Below are positions 21,821 to 34,056 of a stretch of 64,000 bases of DNA, in pieces; the stretch's first letter is position 1, and each line of letters begins with the position of its first letter. This stretch comes from Cubamyces lactineus. Lineage: Eukaryota; Basidiomycota; Agaricomycetes; Polyporales; Polyporaceae. Location: the NCBI GenBank assembly GCA_022376465.1, contig JACDTU010000004.1, positions 1,116,001-1,180,000 of the forward strand. Reading direction: 5' to 3'. The notes below the pieces were generated by a model. It saw nothing but the letters and a program-made list of their open reading frames with translations. It did no database searches and was not told the DNA's origin. The position numbers and the translations under genes are program-made.

Positions 21821-23418
21821 CTACTCTCCAGGAGCCTCCGCATCCGATTCTCGCGCCGAAGCTTCTTCGCCCGAGAAGTCGTCGTAGTCGGACTCCTCGT
21901 CGCCAGGTTCATAGTACGATCCACTCTCGCGGTCCGAGTCGGTCCCACTTCCCAAACAGCCGTTCTCGCGTCTAGCATTCTGGTTTCCAGCTCCCAAGTC
22001 GTTATCCTCGCAATCCGACTCTTGCCCCTCCCCGCTGCTCACGCTGGAAGACCAATCCCCAGGTAGCAATGGAACCGTCACCGGCACCATCGCAGAAGAC
22101 TCGACGACCCAATCCGGCATTTGAATCGACGGCGTGCTCTCCCGCACGGCGATCCGGGGGAACTCACAGTACCCACAGAACTCCATGCGGTCAGAGATGA
22201 CGTGTCGCTTCGTCTGCAGAAATTGCGCCCTCGGGAAGAAATACACGACTCCCTCGTCCTCGTCCTCGGAGAGCTCTATGCCGGGGTCACAGATCGTGGG
22301 CAGGTCGATATGGAGCTCCCAGAGATACCGTATGCCGCGCAGGGCAGGCAACGAACTCCCGTCCAAGAAAGCATGTTCCCCATGCGACGGCCACACCCCG
22401 TATAGATGACTGGCACCGCGTCTACTCGTCGTCCAGATGTCCAGGTATCGGAGGGAACAAGAGTTCAGGAACAACGGGCGCAGGCCGTCCTGTGAGATCG
22501 CAGCGAATACGAGATGCTCTAATGAGGGACAGTGCACCGGCACTCGTTCGATGCCCATGAGATCCTGCTGATAACTGTGCTGGCAGAAACACTCTAGCAG
22601 CTGGGGATACAGGTTCAAGTATCGCAGCTGAGATCCGTGCGCTTCCAGCAGCGCATGCGGGATTGCCTTCGTATTGAGGGTCGTTAGGCGGCGGAGCGCC
22701 GGCATCGTCCACTTTGCACAAAGGAGGAGGCACACTTCAGATTGGTCGACGTAGACGTACAGTTCTTGCAGCCCAGGAAGTGGCAGGGATGGCAGCATCG
22801 AGATGTCGCACGCCTCTTCTGCAACTCTTTCATATGGCCCGAGCCTGAGCACTTCCAGACCAGACGCGCAATGAGACAGAACGAGATGCAACTGTTGGAG
22901 AGTACGGACTCCAGCGAGCGGTAGAGACAGGATCAGCACCCGAAGGGTTGACGACAGTCGCTCCTGAAACGCGCGTACCAAACCCGAGTCGGCGCTCCCG
23001 TCGAGCACCCATGACGAGAAAAGACATCTGCCGCATCGGATTCATCGACCACGTTCGGCTGCGCGATGCCGTCGATGTTGACCTCGAACGCGCGCAAAGC
23101 CGTGCATTGCTCCAGGATCGCCCGCAGTGCGCCCCGGACAGCGACCGCACATTTCGGCAGGACGCCGAAGGGGTCCAGCCGGATGCTCTTGACGAGGTCG
23201 CCTAGGCCCCGCCGATGCAGCGTCGCTGCAGTGAGCGTGTCCGCGAGCGCGAAGGCCTGGCCCATCCGCCGGAGGACGATATCCTCGTACAAGGCCTCCG
23301 TCGCGGGACCTGACCAGTTCTTGTACATAAGAATGAGGCCTTTGCGGAAGGAACAACTGTCTAAATGCGCATACGGCTTCCGTTCACCGGAGTTTCCAAG
23401 CAACCAGGCGAGCATCAA
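21821..23418 (-). CDS. LRR/F-box-like protein with a frame break, possibly spliced
   Basis: Resembles the leucine-rich parts of Agaricomycete F-box proteins (LRVLILSLPLAGVRTLQQLH, GLQELYVYVDQSEV, SLEHLVFAA, CSLRYLDIWTT). The C-terminus is strongly acidic (EDEDEGVVYFF and a Ser/Asp/Glu-rich tail), which is unusual for the family. The upstream open frame (23418 to about 23026) and the main one (from about 22963) are in different frames. A 62-nt intron with a poor GTCTTT donor and a good TTTCAG acceptor would join them in phase (511 aa); otherwise this is a frameshift. The F-box itself is not visible and the true 5' end is unknown, so this may be a decaying gene. Confidence 0.55.
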
Positions 23419-23853
23419 CGTCCGCTCAGCGGCACTCCGACATCGAGCACAGCACTTCCATGCTTTACTATACTTCTATTCAAATGTATCACCATTGTAA
23501 CATAACGTATAGACATTCCGAGCAATCTGTACGCGACCGCAGTTCCCGAACGACGGCCGCAGGGCGCGCTCGACGCGACCCCAACCAGTGTATGAGGCAG
23601 ATCATCCCATCAACGTACGATATGCAATGCATGCAATACAACAACACGGTGCACAACACCCTCCTATGACTGCCCCGCCCTCTGCACGCAGGGGCTAGAG
23701 AAGTACTGACGCCGCGGGCGCGGAGGGCTGGGAGAGAGGAAAACAGGAGAGACCAATAAAGAACGCAATAAACAGAGCCAAAGTAGCAACTTCACGAAAG
23801 GGCAAGAGCGAAGCTGCGATGGTATCGGGTGGTGCGCATGGATGGCGCAGCGT
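23419..23853. other. Intergenic, 5' flank of the LRR-type gene and 3' flank of the DPBB gene
   Basis: No supported coding sequence, except that a first exon of the LRR-type gene might lie near 23419-23470, where the frame stays open upstream (KCCARCRSAAERTL). Confidence 0.35.
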
Positions 23854-24797
23854 TTAGACCCAGACCCAGGTCATGCCGTGGAGACGGCCGACAGCGAAGT
23901 CCGCAAGCTGGCTGAACGCAGAGGGAGAGAAGTCGAGGTCGGTGACCTGGCAGCCCGTGCAACGATCGGTGACAGTGATCGTCACGCTCTTGCCCTGGTC
24001 TGTAGTGCTCGTCAGTATCAGCCTTCCTCCCGTATATGGGGATCAACGTACAGGTCGCCTTGATCTTGCGGTTGCAGACAGGGTTGTTGTTGGGGTTGGC
24101 ACCGTCGTAACCACTGGATTGCAAGATGGTTGAGGACATGCATCTAAAATTAGAGGACAAAGAACCATGCTTACGGGTAGTTGTCGAACAAGAGGTGAGA
24201 CACGGCAGCGATGTAGTCCGTGTCGTGGTTGACGATACCGCATGCACCAAGACCAGTAGCGTAGTAGGTACCTTTCAATCGACTTGATTAGCCCGTCACA
24301 TTCATACTGTTCTAATCGATCAACCTACCATCGCCAGTCTGGGTACCTGTCAACCAAGACGGGCCGCCCGAGTTGCTACCAGAGTCGCCGCTGCTGGGAG
24401 TGGACTGAGGAGCAGCCGAGGAGGAAGACGAGTGATGCGTGGGCGTGGGCGTGGACGTAGGCGTCTCCTTGTGCGAGGTGGGCGTGGGGGTGTTCTCCGG
24501 GGTGGAGGTGGGGGTTGCCGAGGAGGCGGGGTCGCTCTCGACGTTCTGCGGGATGGGGGAGATGGCCGCAGTGGCAGCGGGCGTGGAAGAGGCCGCAGAG
24601 GTGGTCGAGCGAACCTTGCAGCGCCCGGTGTCATTGCGCCTGCGGAGGGGCGCGGCCATAACGGGCTCAGGCTCCGCGACGGGCATGGCGGCGCGGCGAG
24701 CGATGCCGTGGTGGTTGGAGGCACCACGAGGCATGTGGGGGCTCGCGAGAGCGGAGAGAGCGACGGAGAGAACGACGAGAGTCTTGGAGAAGAACAT
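23854..24797 (-). CDS. Secreted double-psi beta-barrel (RlpA/expansin-like) protein
   Basis: Probable cell-wall-associated protein; the DPBB fold is shared by RlpA, barwin and expansins, and fungal members include cerato-platanin-like and expansin-like secreted factors. Four exons (24797-24329, 24271-24175, 24143-24052, 23999-23854) total 804 nt, 267 aa. Signal peptide MFFSKTLVVLSVALSALAS, then about 130 residues of Ser/Thr/Pro-rich, probably O-glycosylated linker (TPTSHKETPTSTPTPT), then the barrel: GDGTYYATGLGACGIVNHDT, NPVCNRKIKAT, GKSVTITVTDRCTGCQVTD and DFSPSAFSQLAD. The catalytic Asp of lytic transglycosylases cannot be confirmed by eye, so binding rather than catalysis is plausible. 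Confidence 0.85.
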
Positions 24798-24878
24798 GGC
24801 TGGGAGAGAGAGCGACGGCAGTCAAAGGGAGGGTGGGGAAGGACTGGGTGGGCCTGCTCAAAGGAGGGCGGGAGCGGG

Positions 24879-24886
24879 CTTATATA
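24879..24886 (-). promoter_or_regulatory. TATA box of the DPBB gene
   Basis: Minus strand TATATAAG, about 85 bp upstream of the start codon at 24797. The sequence and spacing match the dehydrogenase promoter at 5314-5321, which supports both calls. Confidence 0.55.
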
Positions 24887-25554
24887 TCGCAGACGCTATA
24901 AAATTGCGGAGGGAGGAGAATGGAGAGCAAACGCGTCGGGATCGCGAGGCTCAGAGACTGGCGGAGGGAGAGGGATGGGGGACGTAAGGAAGGAGACAGC
25001 CAGCCAGTCAATCCACTCCCCCTACAAATAACGAAAAATAAACAGGGTCCGCTCCCACGCCTCGCCCTCTCTCCGCCTCCGACTCTCCGCAGCCCCGTCC
25101 GGAGGCCCGGATCAGCCGATTATCCTGGCAAACTGCCCTCGTCCAATCTCCGGCCTGCCCTGACTTGCTCCCCATAAGTCCTCCCGCCGGCTACCGGCCG
25201 CTCGTTGGCTCTTGCGGCGCGGGCCAGACCCACGGCCATTGCCATCGCTCCCGTTGTCTTCGCTTGATGACGCCCAGGGCACTCATCGATCCACTCCTAT
25301 GCCTTGCTGCCGCCCGGGCCTGCAGACGAGGGCTTAGATCACAATACCACAGCGGGCGCGGACGCCCAGTTGACTTGCACATGTCGCGCTCATCTTCACG
25401 CCCTTCCCACATGTCAATCCCCTCTACGTCCGTCACTCGCCGCCCGCGAGCAGCAGCTGTACGTAGACGGAGACCGTATGATGCAAGCACCCGTCATCAG
25501 TCTCCCCGGGTCGCCGTAATACATACAACAGGTAATAACCTAGCCTACACCGCC

Positions 25555-27195
25555 TCAGTTCCCCGTGTTTCCCTTCGCAGCGTACATCTTCACCAGGCCT
25601 GTGCTCGCCGTCTCCTCGAGGCTCTTCCCGTACGCGTCGATGCGGCCCAGCAACAGCAGGCTTTCCAACCGGCTCGGCTCGGGCGGGATCTTGAACAACC
25701 GATTCACATCCTCCTCCGGGAGCGGTGCCAATCCCGCCGCCACTCTCGACGCGTTCTCCTCTTTCCGCTTCGCAACGTACGCGTCCGCCTTCGCCTTTTC
25801 CCGCGCAATCTGCCGGTGCAGATACGCCAGGTTGCCCTCCTCCGTCTTGTAGTTGTCCAGTGCCTCCACGATGAGCTCCAGATTCCGTGGGGTGTTCGCC
25901 AGGCCAAGGTTCAGGGTCGAGTACGAAGGGGGAATCGCCGCCGAGGACGTAGCGAGCGCGGGGTTCGTCGCCGCAGCCGGCGGCACGGTGGCCTCGGACA
26001 ACGTTCCCAAGAAAGAGCTCACTAGCGCGTTCGTGCGAATTTTGAGCGGCACCTCCTCCAGGATGGTGGAGAAAGTCAGCCGGTGGTCAATTAGGCTGTA
26101 TGTAATGACTCCGTTCAGCGGGGTCTCCGTCGGACATAATTGGGAAGTCAATCACCTCGTGGCGCTAAAGTTGCTCTTCTTGTACGCATCGAGAAAAGCC
26201 CTCGTAAGACGGAACGCCCGGAAGGACGCGTTGCCTCGCGCGGTTTGTGAGATATCTGATGACGGGATTTTAATGTCTTAGCGCTCTCGCCGTGAACACG
26301 TTCGAGGGACCCGAGTGCACGCACCGTGGACGATGACTATGCCGCCGTGGCGCAGCTTTTCTTGGTGAATCGCCTGAGTGTCAACCAGTGTTTGATTGAA
26401 GAACGAGCCAAGGGTCATGCCCTGGTAGAACCCAATCACGCTGTCGTCCGCCTGAACCTCCTTTAGCGAGCGGAGCATCGCACCCTGGTACCGTGCTAAT
26501 AGCCAGGTCAGAAATTAATGGGTTTCTCGTTGCCGCCGCCAGTGATTGGCACTCACCAACACTTTTCAGGGATTTGTCGTCTTCATCGTTCGAATGGTGC
26601 GGGAGGGGGAAGGAGTTCGACACCTCCAGAGTGCCGTCAAGGTCCAGGCCCAACAGTAGCCCGTGCGCAGAAGAGCCGGGGGCCTCCTTTGCGTGCTTGA
26701 TGATCTTCGACACAACCTAAACGGAGGAAGTGCGTCCGCGGCCAAAGGAGCGGAAATAACCCGAGGATCGAACGCGGAGGGATTCCGTCAGTAAAGCGTT
26801 TCCAATCTCCAAGTACACCAGAGAGTACGCCCGCAGTCCGGACCCCCAAATTACGGCGACTGCAGGATAAAACTGCCGGAGCGCACGGGCAGGCCTGGGA
26901 CGTCAACGAAGACGTGCTCAGACATGTGCCCTTGAGCCCGGGACGCCCGGCGGAGACAATTTTGCTTCTAAGAGCGGTTGCAGACGCAGAGGGGGACGAC
27001 TGGGCAGTATACGGGGGCGCAGATGCTCACCATCGCATCCAGCTGTACGCTGGTAATAGGGATCTCCCCCTCGATGTCGATCACCTTCGCCATCGACGCA
27101 GGGATGGCTTCATAGGTCGGTGCGCTCGGCGTGGGTGCGGCCTGGGGTGCGGGAAGACTTGCGGCGAGGGCCGCCGCCATAGATGTTGCGGCCAT
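25555..27195 (-). CDS. Translation initiation factor eIF3 subunit H
   Basis: MPN-domain subunit of eIF3, acting in 43S/48S initiation complex assembly in the cytoplasm. Five exons (27195-27031, 26716-26557, 26495-26325, 26276-26156, 26095-25555) total 1,158 nt, 385 aa; an upstream in-frame ATG at 27213 is possible. Motifs: VIDIEGEIPITSVQLDAM, KIIKHAKEAPGSSAHGLLLG, RYQGAMLRSLKEVQADDSV (h-type MPN), GFYQGMTLGSFFNQTLVDTQ, FRAFRLTRAFLDAYKKSNFS and the C-terminal helices NLELIVEALDNYKTEEGNLA. The MPN metal-binding motif is absent, as in other eIF3h. Intron 1 is 314 nt, far longer than its neighbours. Many filamentous fungi keep eIF3h although budding yeast lost it. Confidence 0.93.
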
Positions 27196-27213
27196 GTTGG
27201 ATAGATTTGGCAC

Positions 27214-28388
27214 TCTAGTCTAGCGTGCACAAGATGTTTTGAGGTCGCCGAGCAGCGAGAGAACTGGTAGGAGGTGCCGATAACTGAAGCGAAGCACTGC
27301 TTGCAGGACGAAAAGACGGGCTTCAGTTAGGTTAGAAGCTCTTGCCAAACAATCCAAAACTCGTCCAGGCACGTGACCCATATAACTTCGGAGGGCTAAG
27401 GGTCCAAGTTACTTGACACGGATGGCATTGATCAAAGTTTTCGCAGAGTAAACGTAGGGGTAAATGTGGGAGCGGAGTGGTAGGTACATGGCAGGTACAG
27501 TACAATGTCGTGGCTAAACGTGACCCACGGTTTTGCGATTCACCCGGTGGGAATCCAAACTCATGAGCGCTGCCCATGCTGGTACCGGTACCAGGAATCG
27601 AGAGGGCCGCGGTGAACCTCGGTCATACAAATGTTGGCATCGGTTGCTGCGTGACAGCGGTCCATAGCCTAGAACGCTAGATATTCATGTGACGTAATAT
27701 CCGTACATGTCTGGTGAATGTTTTGCGGGAACCCAGTGATTGATGCAATATGCATGGACGATGTGAGTGCATAGGAGCAGTAGTACTATACTCGTCGCCA
27801 CACGAAAAGTATGTACGCCAATATCTGGATCCCTGCATGGTGGGTGTATTCGTGCTTCGCATTGTGATCCTCTCAGCACGCCATATGGTGCACCATTACA
27901 CACGAATTGCCGCGGAGGCCGTTAGGAGGCTCATATGACTTGATCCCCATGAAGTTTGAGCAGTAACCAGTTCCAGGCTACGGCATATGACGTTGCTCAT
28001 GCGTGACCCCGGCCGAGGAGTGTTTCGGACGACGTCTCGTCGACTGCGCACCCTAAATACCGGTGCAGCAGAGTGGCCTGATACCGACCGTTACGACGGC
28101 CCAGTGCTCGGAGGGATGGCGTGAAGCCTGAAGGAAAGAGACGAAGTGCGCGAGATCGCACGCAGGGCAGGGCGGCGCGCATCAAAGGCGCAGTCGTACG
28201 CGTGGAGCTAGCCATCTAATCTTATCAGATAGGCCCGTGCTCCAGAGCGCGGCGCTTGCCGAGCATGACTTAATCGCCTTTGGTGCCGGCTATGTCCATG
28301 TTAACTTGCAGCTCAAAGCCTGCATCTCGCGTCCTCCGCCCATTCTCCCACCGCTTCCTGGCCGCTGCCCTTGCGCCTGCATGTCGCC
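27214..28388. other. Divergent upstream region of eIF3h and the zinc transporter
   Basis: 1.2 kb between two divergent starts. Short open frames on both strands show no domains. It should hold both promoters; nothing else is seen. Confidence 0.4.
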
Positions 28389-30315
28389 ATGATGTCTCGC
28401 TCGACACGCATAATTCTCCTGCTTGTAATTGACGTTCTGTTCTTCTTCACGGAGCTCATTGTCGGTGCGTACACCGCCTCCCGGAGGGGGGCCTTCTTTC
28501 AGTGGTGGCTCGGCTGCTGATATCATGGGGCTTGCAGGATATGCTGTCGGGTCCCTTGCGCTCGTAGCGGACAGCTTCCACATGCTGAAGTGAGCAGACG
28601 CCTGCACCTCAATCCATGATTCTCTTGAGGCTAATGCTCGCGTCGCAGCGATGTGCTGAGCCTCATAGTGGCTCTGTACGCGATCAAGGTACGTCCCTCC
28701 TGCGCCCTGTTCGGGCATGCTCTGACCTTCCAGCAACTTGCTGTCGACAGCTCACGAACCAAACGCACATCGACTCTCGTTACTCCTATGGCTGGCACCG
28801 CGCCGAAATCCTTGCTGCTCTGGTCAATGGCGTCTTCTTGCTCGCCCTTTGTTTCTCCATCTTCTTGGAGGCCATGGAACGTTTCTTCAGCACTCCAGGT
28901 ACGCTCTACGCAACGTCTAGACTGCTATATTCCTTAACCGATGCGGACAGAAATATCGAATCCCAAATTGGTTGTGCTCGTCGGTTCACTTGGTCTGGCC
29001 TCCAATATCGTGGGCCTATTCTTGTTCCATGGTACGCAGTCACCGTCTGTGAACCGGATGACCACTCATGACACTACGCAGAGCATGGACACGACCACGG
29101 ACATGCACACGGTAACGTCAGCCCTACGGCGTCGAAGCCAGCAAGTGTTCATTCTGTGGAAGACGGCCAGACGACCCCCCGGGCTACCGCACCTACACCA
29201 TCCCCTCGACCCAAGTCCCGGGAGCGGTCTGCATCGTATTCATCGATGTACGGCCACCCTGCAGCTACGCGTGCGTCCATTGTGCAAGCCGCAAATGAGG
29301 TCGCACGTGCGCGGTCGGTCTCACCATCACGGGGAACACGCATGAGCCGATCAAGGTCTCGTGGAGGACGCGCTAGTATGGATGATATCCGTGACGAGAG
29401 TCCGAGCGACTCTACTGCTAGCGAGCAGCGGACGGTAAATGAGGCAACGCCGCTGCTACACGACGACAATGCCTCGGAAGAGTCTGTGCCGCAATCTTTG
29501 CACGGCCATGGAGGCCACAGTCATGGTGGTGGCCATGCGCACGGGTCGATGAACATGCGGGCGCTGGTTTTGCATGTCCTAGGCGACGCGTTGGGCAACG
29601 TCGGTGTTATTGCGACAGGTCTTGTTATTTGGCTTACCACCTGGAGCTGGAAGTACTACTTCGACCCGATGATCAGCCTGGTTATCACCATCATCATCTT
29701 CTCGTCGGCTCTTCCTCTTGGTATGCATCTATCCTATGGCTCTGCTAAATCGTTTAAATGTAAAATGCGTGCTAACCACGTCTCCGCAGTCCGTAGCACC
29801 GCATTCATATTGCTGCAAGGCGTTCCGTCGACGATCTCATTGGAGGAAGTGCGGGATGCTATTCTGGCGGTGGACGGGGTTCTATCTGTGCACGAGCTGC
29901 ACATCTGGCAGTTGTCGGAGAACAAGATTGTAGCATCCGTGCATGTCATGGCGTCACGCAAGCACGATTTCATGCCCGTCGCTGCGCAGATTCGGAAGGC
30001 ACTCCACGATCGCGGCATCCACTCGAGCACGATCCAGCCCGAGTACCATCCACCGAGGAATGCGCCGCCGGAAGAGGATGTCAGGGTATGTCTCTCTGTG
30101 GGCCGGAAGCGGAGATTGCTGACACGCCTGGACGTGGATTTGCGCAGGTGTCAGCGTCGTCGTCGTGTCTGATTCTGTGCCCACCTGACCGCGAGTGCAA
30201 TCCCTCAGAAAACGCGTGCTGTCGTGAGTTCTTTCTTGCCCCTATACGCGTGTCATCCATGACGCTCACCCTCGTCCTTCTCGAATTCGCAGCGCCGCCA
30301 CCGGTGGACGTCTAA
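28389..30315 (+). CDS. CDF-family zinc transporter (ZRC1/COT1-like)
   Basis: Zn2+/H+ antiporter that loads zinc into the vacuole or secretory lumen. Exons splice to an N-terminal helix MMSRSTRIILLLVIDVLFFF, then YAVGSLALVADSFHMLNDV with the HxxxD zinc site of helix 2, YSYGWHRAEILAALVNGVFL, a His-rich cytosolic loop (EHGHDHGHAHGN, a long Ser/Arg/Pro stretch, then HGHGGHSHGGGHAHG), and HVLGDALGNVGVI with the helix-5 HxxxD site. The cytosolic C-terminal domain follows (ILLQGVPSTISLEEVRDAI, VHELHIWQLSENKIVASVH). It ends in a cysteine cluster (CLILCPPDRECNPSENACC) spread over the last two exons. The loop is longer than in yeast Zrc1. Confidence 0.92.
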
Positions 30316-30466
30316 TCGGCTCGCGCGTCATCGCTGCCTTCGCTGTCTCTCTTTGTCACGTCTATGGTGTTCGCTTACTCCACTGTAATCCGCCTGTCAC
30401 TCGTATTTGTTTGACAAGATAATCCAGACTCCATTCAACCTTCTACCAATTGCCCGTAGACAGTGC

Positions 30467-33400
30467 CTAGACCTCTGCAGCGAACGTAGGGAAGTTGGCC
30501 ACAAAAGGCTGCATCGCGGTCAGTCGCTGGAGGATCATGCTCGCCGTCGGCCCGTGGCCGCGCCGCTTCAGATCGCCGGCAAGTCGGCGGGCCATGGACG
30601 TGACGGACTGGCCCAAGACATAGCGCTCCTCCCCACACGTCGTCAGCATCGCCCACTCCAGGTGAACCGCCGCCGTCAGCGCAGACGAGATGACGAGCAC
30701 CAGAAACTCCACCCGCAGCGTCTGCTCCGACGCCGTCAGTCCGTCCGCCGACGCCACTAGGGACGGCAGGACCAAATGCAGGAAGATGGGGAGCAGCGGC
30801 GGCGAGCGGGGCGGGCGCGGTGTTGTCAACACAAACGTCGCGATCCGACGGGGCGCTTCCATCTCCATCGTGGCCGCTAGACAGAGTTCGTAGAACAACG
30901 TCGTCAGGAATTGCGTCGGAGGACACAGGAGCAGGCAGCGGTCCGTGTCCAGGGCGACCGCTCGCCCGCTTCGTGCTGCCCCAAGCGCATTCTTGATCAG
31001 TTGGCGGGCTTGGTCGTGCCAGTGTGTGTTCGACGACCCCATCGTCAACGCAGTTTGCGAGTCTGCTCCAGTACATATACATCAGTGATATCTCAGAATC
31101 ATATCACCTGTCCAAAACGCCGACCTTCTGCGGGAAGACCCAGCGCTTGTCTCGCAGCTTGTCGGATTGGCTTGGGATCGAAGGTGCCAAGACCGCGTTG
31201 GCTGTACTGAGGTATCGGGTCGGGGAACGTGCGCAACGTTGATGGCGCAGATAGGGACACCACTGCAGGTGGGCATGAAGGGGACGTCAGGAGCGTCTTC
31301 AACACTTCCAGATGCACTGGAGCTTTGTATCTAGCGTAGCGAAGAAGCAACATGTCAGGGTTTGCTCGACAGATAACTTGATGCGAGGATACCACCCACC
31401 CTCGCCGCTGAATCTCGGACAACAAGAACTTGATGACCCCAGCCAGCGTCCAGTTCAGAAGGGGCCCGAGGAAGTAGGATATGCCGTTGGTTAGGACTTC
31501 CTTGTCCATTTTCTGTTCGACACACTGATTGATCGCGTGCGAGAACAGTGCAGGTGCTATCCGTAGCAGGACCTTGGGGTGTGTTGCTCTGCGTTGAAGC
31601 GTCAGTGCCCCCGAATCCCAACAAACGGCCTTGTGATTACCGGAGTATGGTATCCTCGATGCCTTCACTCCCTGGATCGAAGAGCGCTTTCGTCCACGAG
31701 TTGATCGCCGAGAGGTCTTCGTCTTTGAAGGCATCTTGCCTATGACCGAGGCCAGCGGTTCTGAGGAACTCGGCACTTAGCTGCCTGTCTCCCACCCTGA
31801 AGGCGTGGGTCGCGAGCTGCAAACTCGGGATCAGTCAGAGAACACCGAATAGATGCGGCCGCTTACATTGAATCGCGCTATAGTAGCCTCCACAAACAGT
31901 ACCACGTCGCCGACATGCGTGACAGCCGTTTGCGGATCCCCTGTTCATGCTAGTTCCAGGACAGCCCACAGAAGGGACTGGTGGGAACGAACTTACCTAC
32001 GGTCTCGCAATCGTAATCCTCCACGAATGCGAGCGCATGCGCGACCAAGTCAGTTATCTTGGCGTGTAGCGAAAGCATGTCCAAGGCCATCTCATGCTTG
32101 CATAGCATCTTGCACACCAGACTGAGGTTTTCGGTGTCGACGTTCTTCGTGGAGGATGTGAAACGCTGTCATGGATCCGTCGTTGGGTTGGGGCTCTATC
32201 AAATGCGTATATACGTGTCAACTCACCTTCACGACGACTTCCGCAAAGGCTGCGTGACAGCACGGATCCCTCCATGCACGGTAGAGGAGGACTTCGATGT
32301 CCTCGGGGCTCGCGTCCGGAGATAGCTTGGCCTCAAAATAGCCCTACAATCGAATCAGTATCCGGGTTGTTCCATGGTATCACTGGAGAGCTTACCGGGA
32401 GGTCGAGAAGTGCTTCCTGCGCTTCAGATGCAACTCGGGGATGGAAGTCATTAGGCAGGTTGGGGTTGATAGTCGCGGCGACAGCCTGCTCGACTAGGCC
32501 TACGTGTAACATCTGGTAGAGAAACTCGGACGCGAAGCTGTGAGGCCTGAACGTCCGTCAGCGCAAGGCTCGTCAGGAGGAAGGGCAGGAGATACACGTA
32601 CATCACCGACTTTTCACTGGCTGCATCCGAGCTTCTCGTCTGACCTACACTGTCGATTCTCTCTAGGAGATCCGTGCGGTGGAGGATCGCTGGTAGGGAG
32701 AACTGTAGTGCTGTATGCTACTGAAAGTGAGCGAGCGCGCAACATTCATCATAGCAAGATGTACTCATACCCAGTCTGCTTCCGCGATGCCCTCGGATTG
32801 AGCAGACTTCTGGAACATGGCCAGCAAGTGTGGGAGCTATGGAGATTGTCTGTTCAACATATAAAAGCACTAGCGAAGTGGGAACATACACGCCCGATGG
32901 TGAAAGCCTTCCATATAGAGGACGCGCGAGTAGGTCCAGCCGGACCAACGCTTTGCGCGAGGCATGTCATTGCGGAGATGATAATTTGAGAGTAAAAGGT
33001 CGCCGGCGCCCATGATGACCAGCGCAGGAGAGCTACGAGCATGGCGACAGCGTGCGGGCCGTCACCAGACCCGAACTCACTTGCCCTGTTGAATATCTGC
33101 GTCCATTCACTTCGTGAGCTCGGTGGCAGCGAGCGTTGCCTACTACAGTACATACCAGATGGTTCAACAGGAGCGTACATGTGACGATATCCGTCTCAGA
33201 GCTTGATCCCAGGATTGTCTCGCCCTTTCCGAAGGCTAGCTGGAGGGTATGCATCATCTGCGCTTCCCTCGCGACCTTGGCGTCGTCGAGCAGAAGACTC
33301 AGTGAGAACGCGAACGACTCGAGCACATGCCGCGCGCCAGCGGTAAGCCGGGGAATCTGCAAGAGCGCATTGGTGTCCACAAAGTGCATCATCGCCTGCG

Positions 33401-34056
33401 CGGTGGAGATCTGGGAGACGTCCGTCACGCACGACAACAGCAGGATCAGCAGCTCCGCAGCGGAGGCTGTGAGCTGGTGGAGGTGCGACTCCGGGAGGGT
33501 GTACGCTGTGCGCAGGAGCGCCATCGCGTTCTGGATGGTGTTGAGCAGGCGCGACGTGGGCTCGCCGTAGGAGACGAGCGAGCCGATGGCGGGCATCCCG
33601 GACGCGTAGTGGTGGTCGAGAACGACCCGGCAGAGCATGTCGAGCGTCGCGGTGTGGCGCAGGTCTGGGGACTGTGCAGCCGCGAGGAACGTTGTTAGGA
33701 AGGTGGGCAGGGACAAGACGCCATCCTCGATGGCCTGCTTCAGGTAGGCTTGAAGGGCGGGGTCGCCGGGATAGTCGCGGAAAAGGACTAACACAGAGTC
33801 TGAAGGAAGAGGCGTTTGAGTATACGTGAAAGCAGTTGTCGATCCTACTAGTAAGTGCTTACTACTGATATCTGTCTCGACGCTATGTGCACCGCTATGG
33901 GTGAGGTTCTTGGATATGAAGAGCTTGCAGAGCCCAATCCACTGTCGCCCGTAAATTGGTTCCTTCGCAGATTCGTCTTATAATTTAGTTTGCACTTACT
34001 TTCCGCGCAGTGATCCCACTCTGGAACGCGTTCCTGGTGAGCTCACTCAGTGACAT
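30467..34056 (-). CDS. MED5: Mediator complex subunit 5 (Nut1)
   Basis: Tail-module subunit of the RNA polymerase II Mediator, nuclear. Thirteen exons were placed; they total 2,847 nt (948 aa) with all phases consistent. The start at 34056 gives MSLSELTRNAFQSGITARKW joined to IGLCKLFISKNL. The long exon 33799-33156 holds the most recognisable part (LVLFRDYPGDPALQAYLKQA, ATLDMLCRVVLDHHYASGMP, CVTDVSQISTAQAMMHFVD). Then SAMTCLAQS, LLAMFQKSAQSEGIAEADW, YFEAKLSPDASPEDIEVLLY, LVCKMLCKHEMALDMLSLHA, SYFLGPLLNWTLAGVIKFLL, and a C-terminal helical region ending VANFPTFAAEV. One donor (GTCGGC at 31124) is weak. The protein is all-helical with no catalytic motif. Confidence 0.88.

Noticed and set aside
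24430..24620. Possible minisatellite in the DPBB gene
   Set aside because: Repetition is at the amino-acid level (Thr/Pro/Ser) with variable codons; no clean nucleotide repeat unit.
24432..25031. 199-codon plus-strand Gly/Arg-rich frame
   Set aside because: Antisense to the Ser/Thr/Pro linker of the DPBB gene, which explains the Gly/Arg bias.
25165..26025. 286-codon plus-strand open frame
   Set aside because: Antisense to the eIF3h final exon. It is very Arg-rich, with no domain; a GC-composition shadow.
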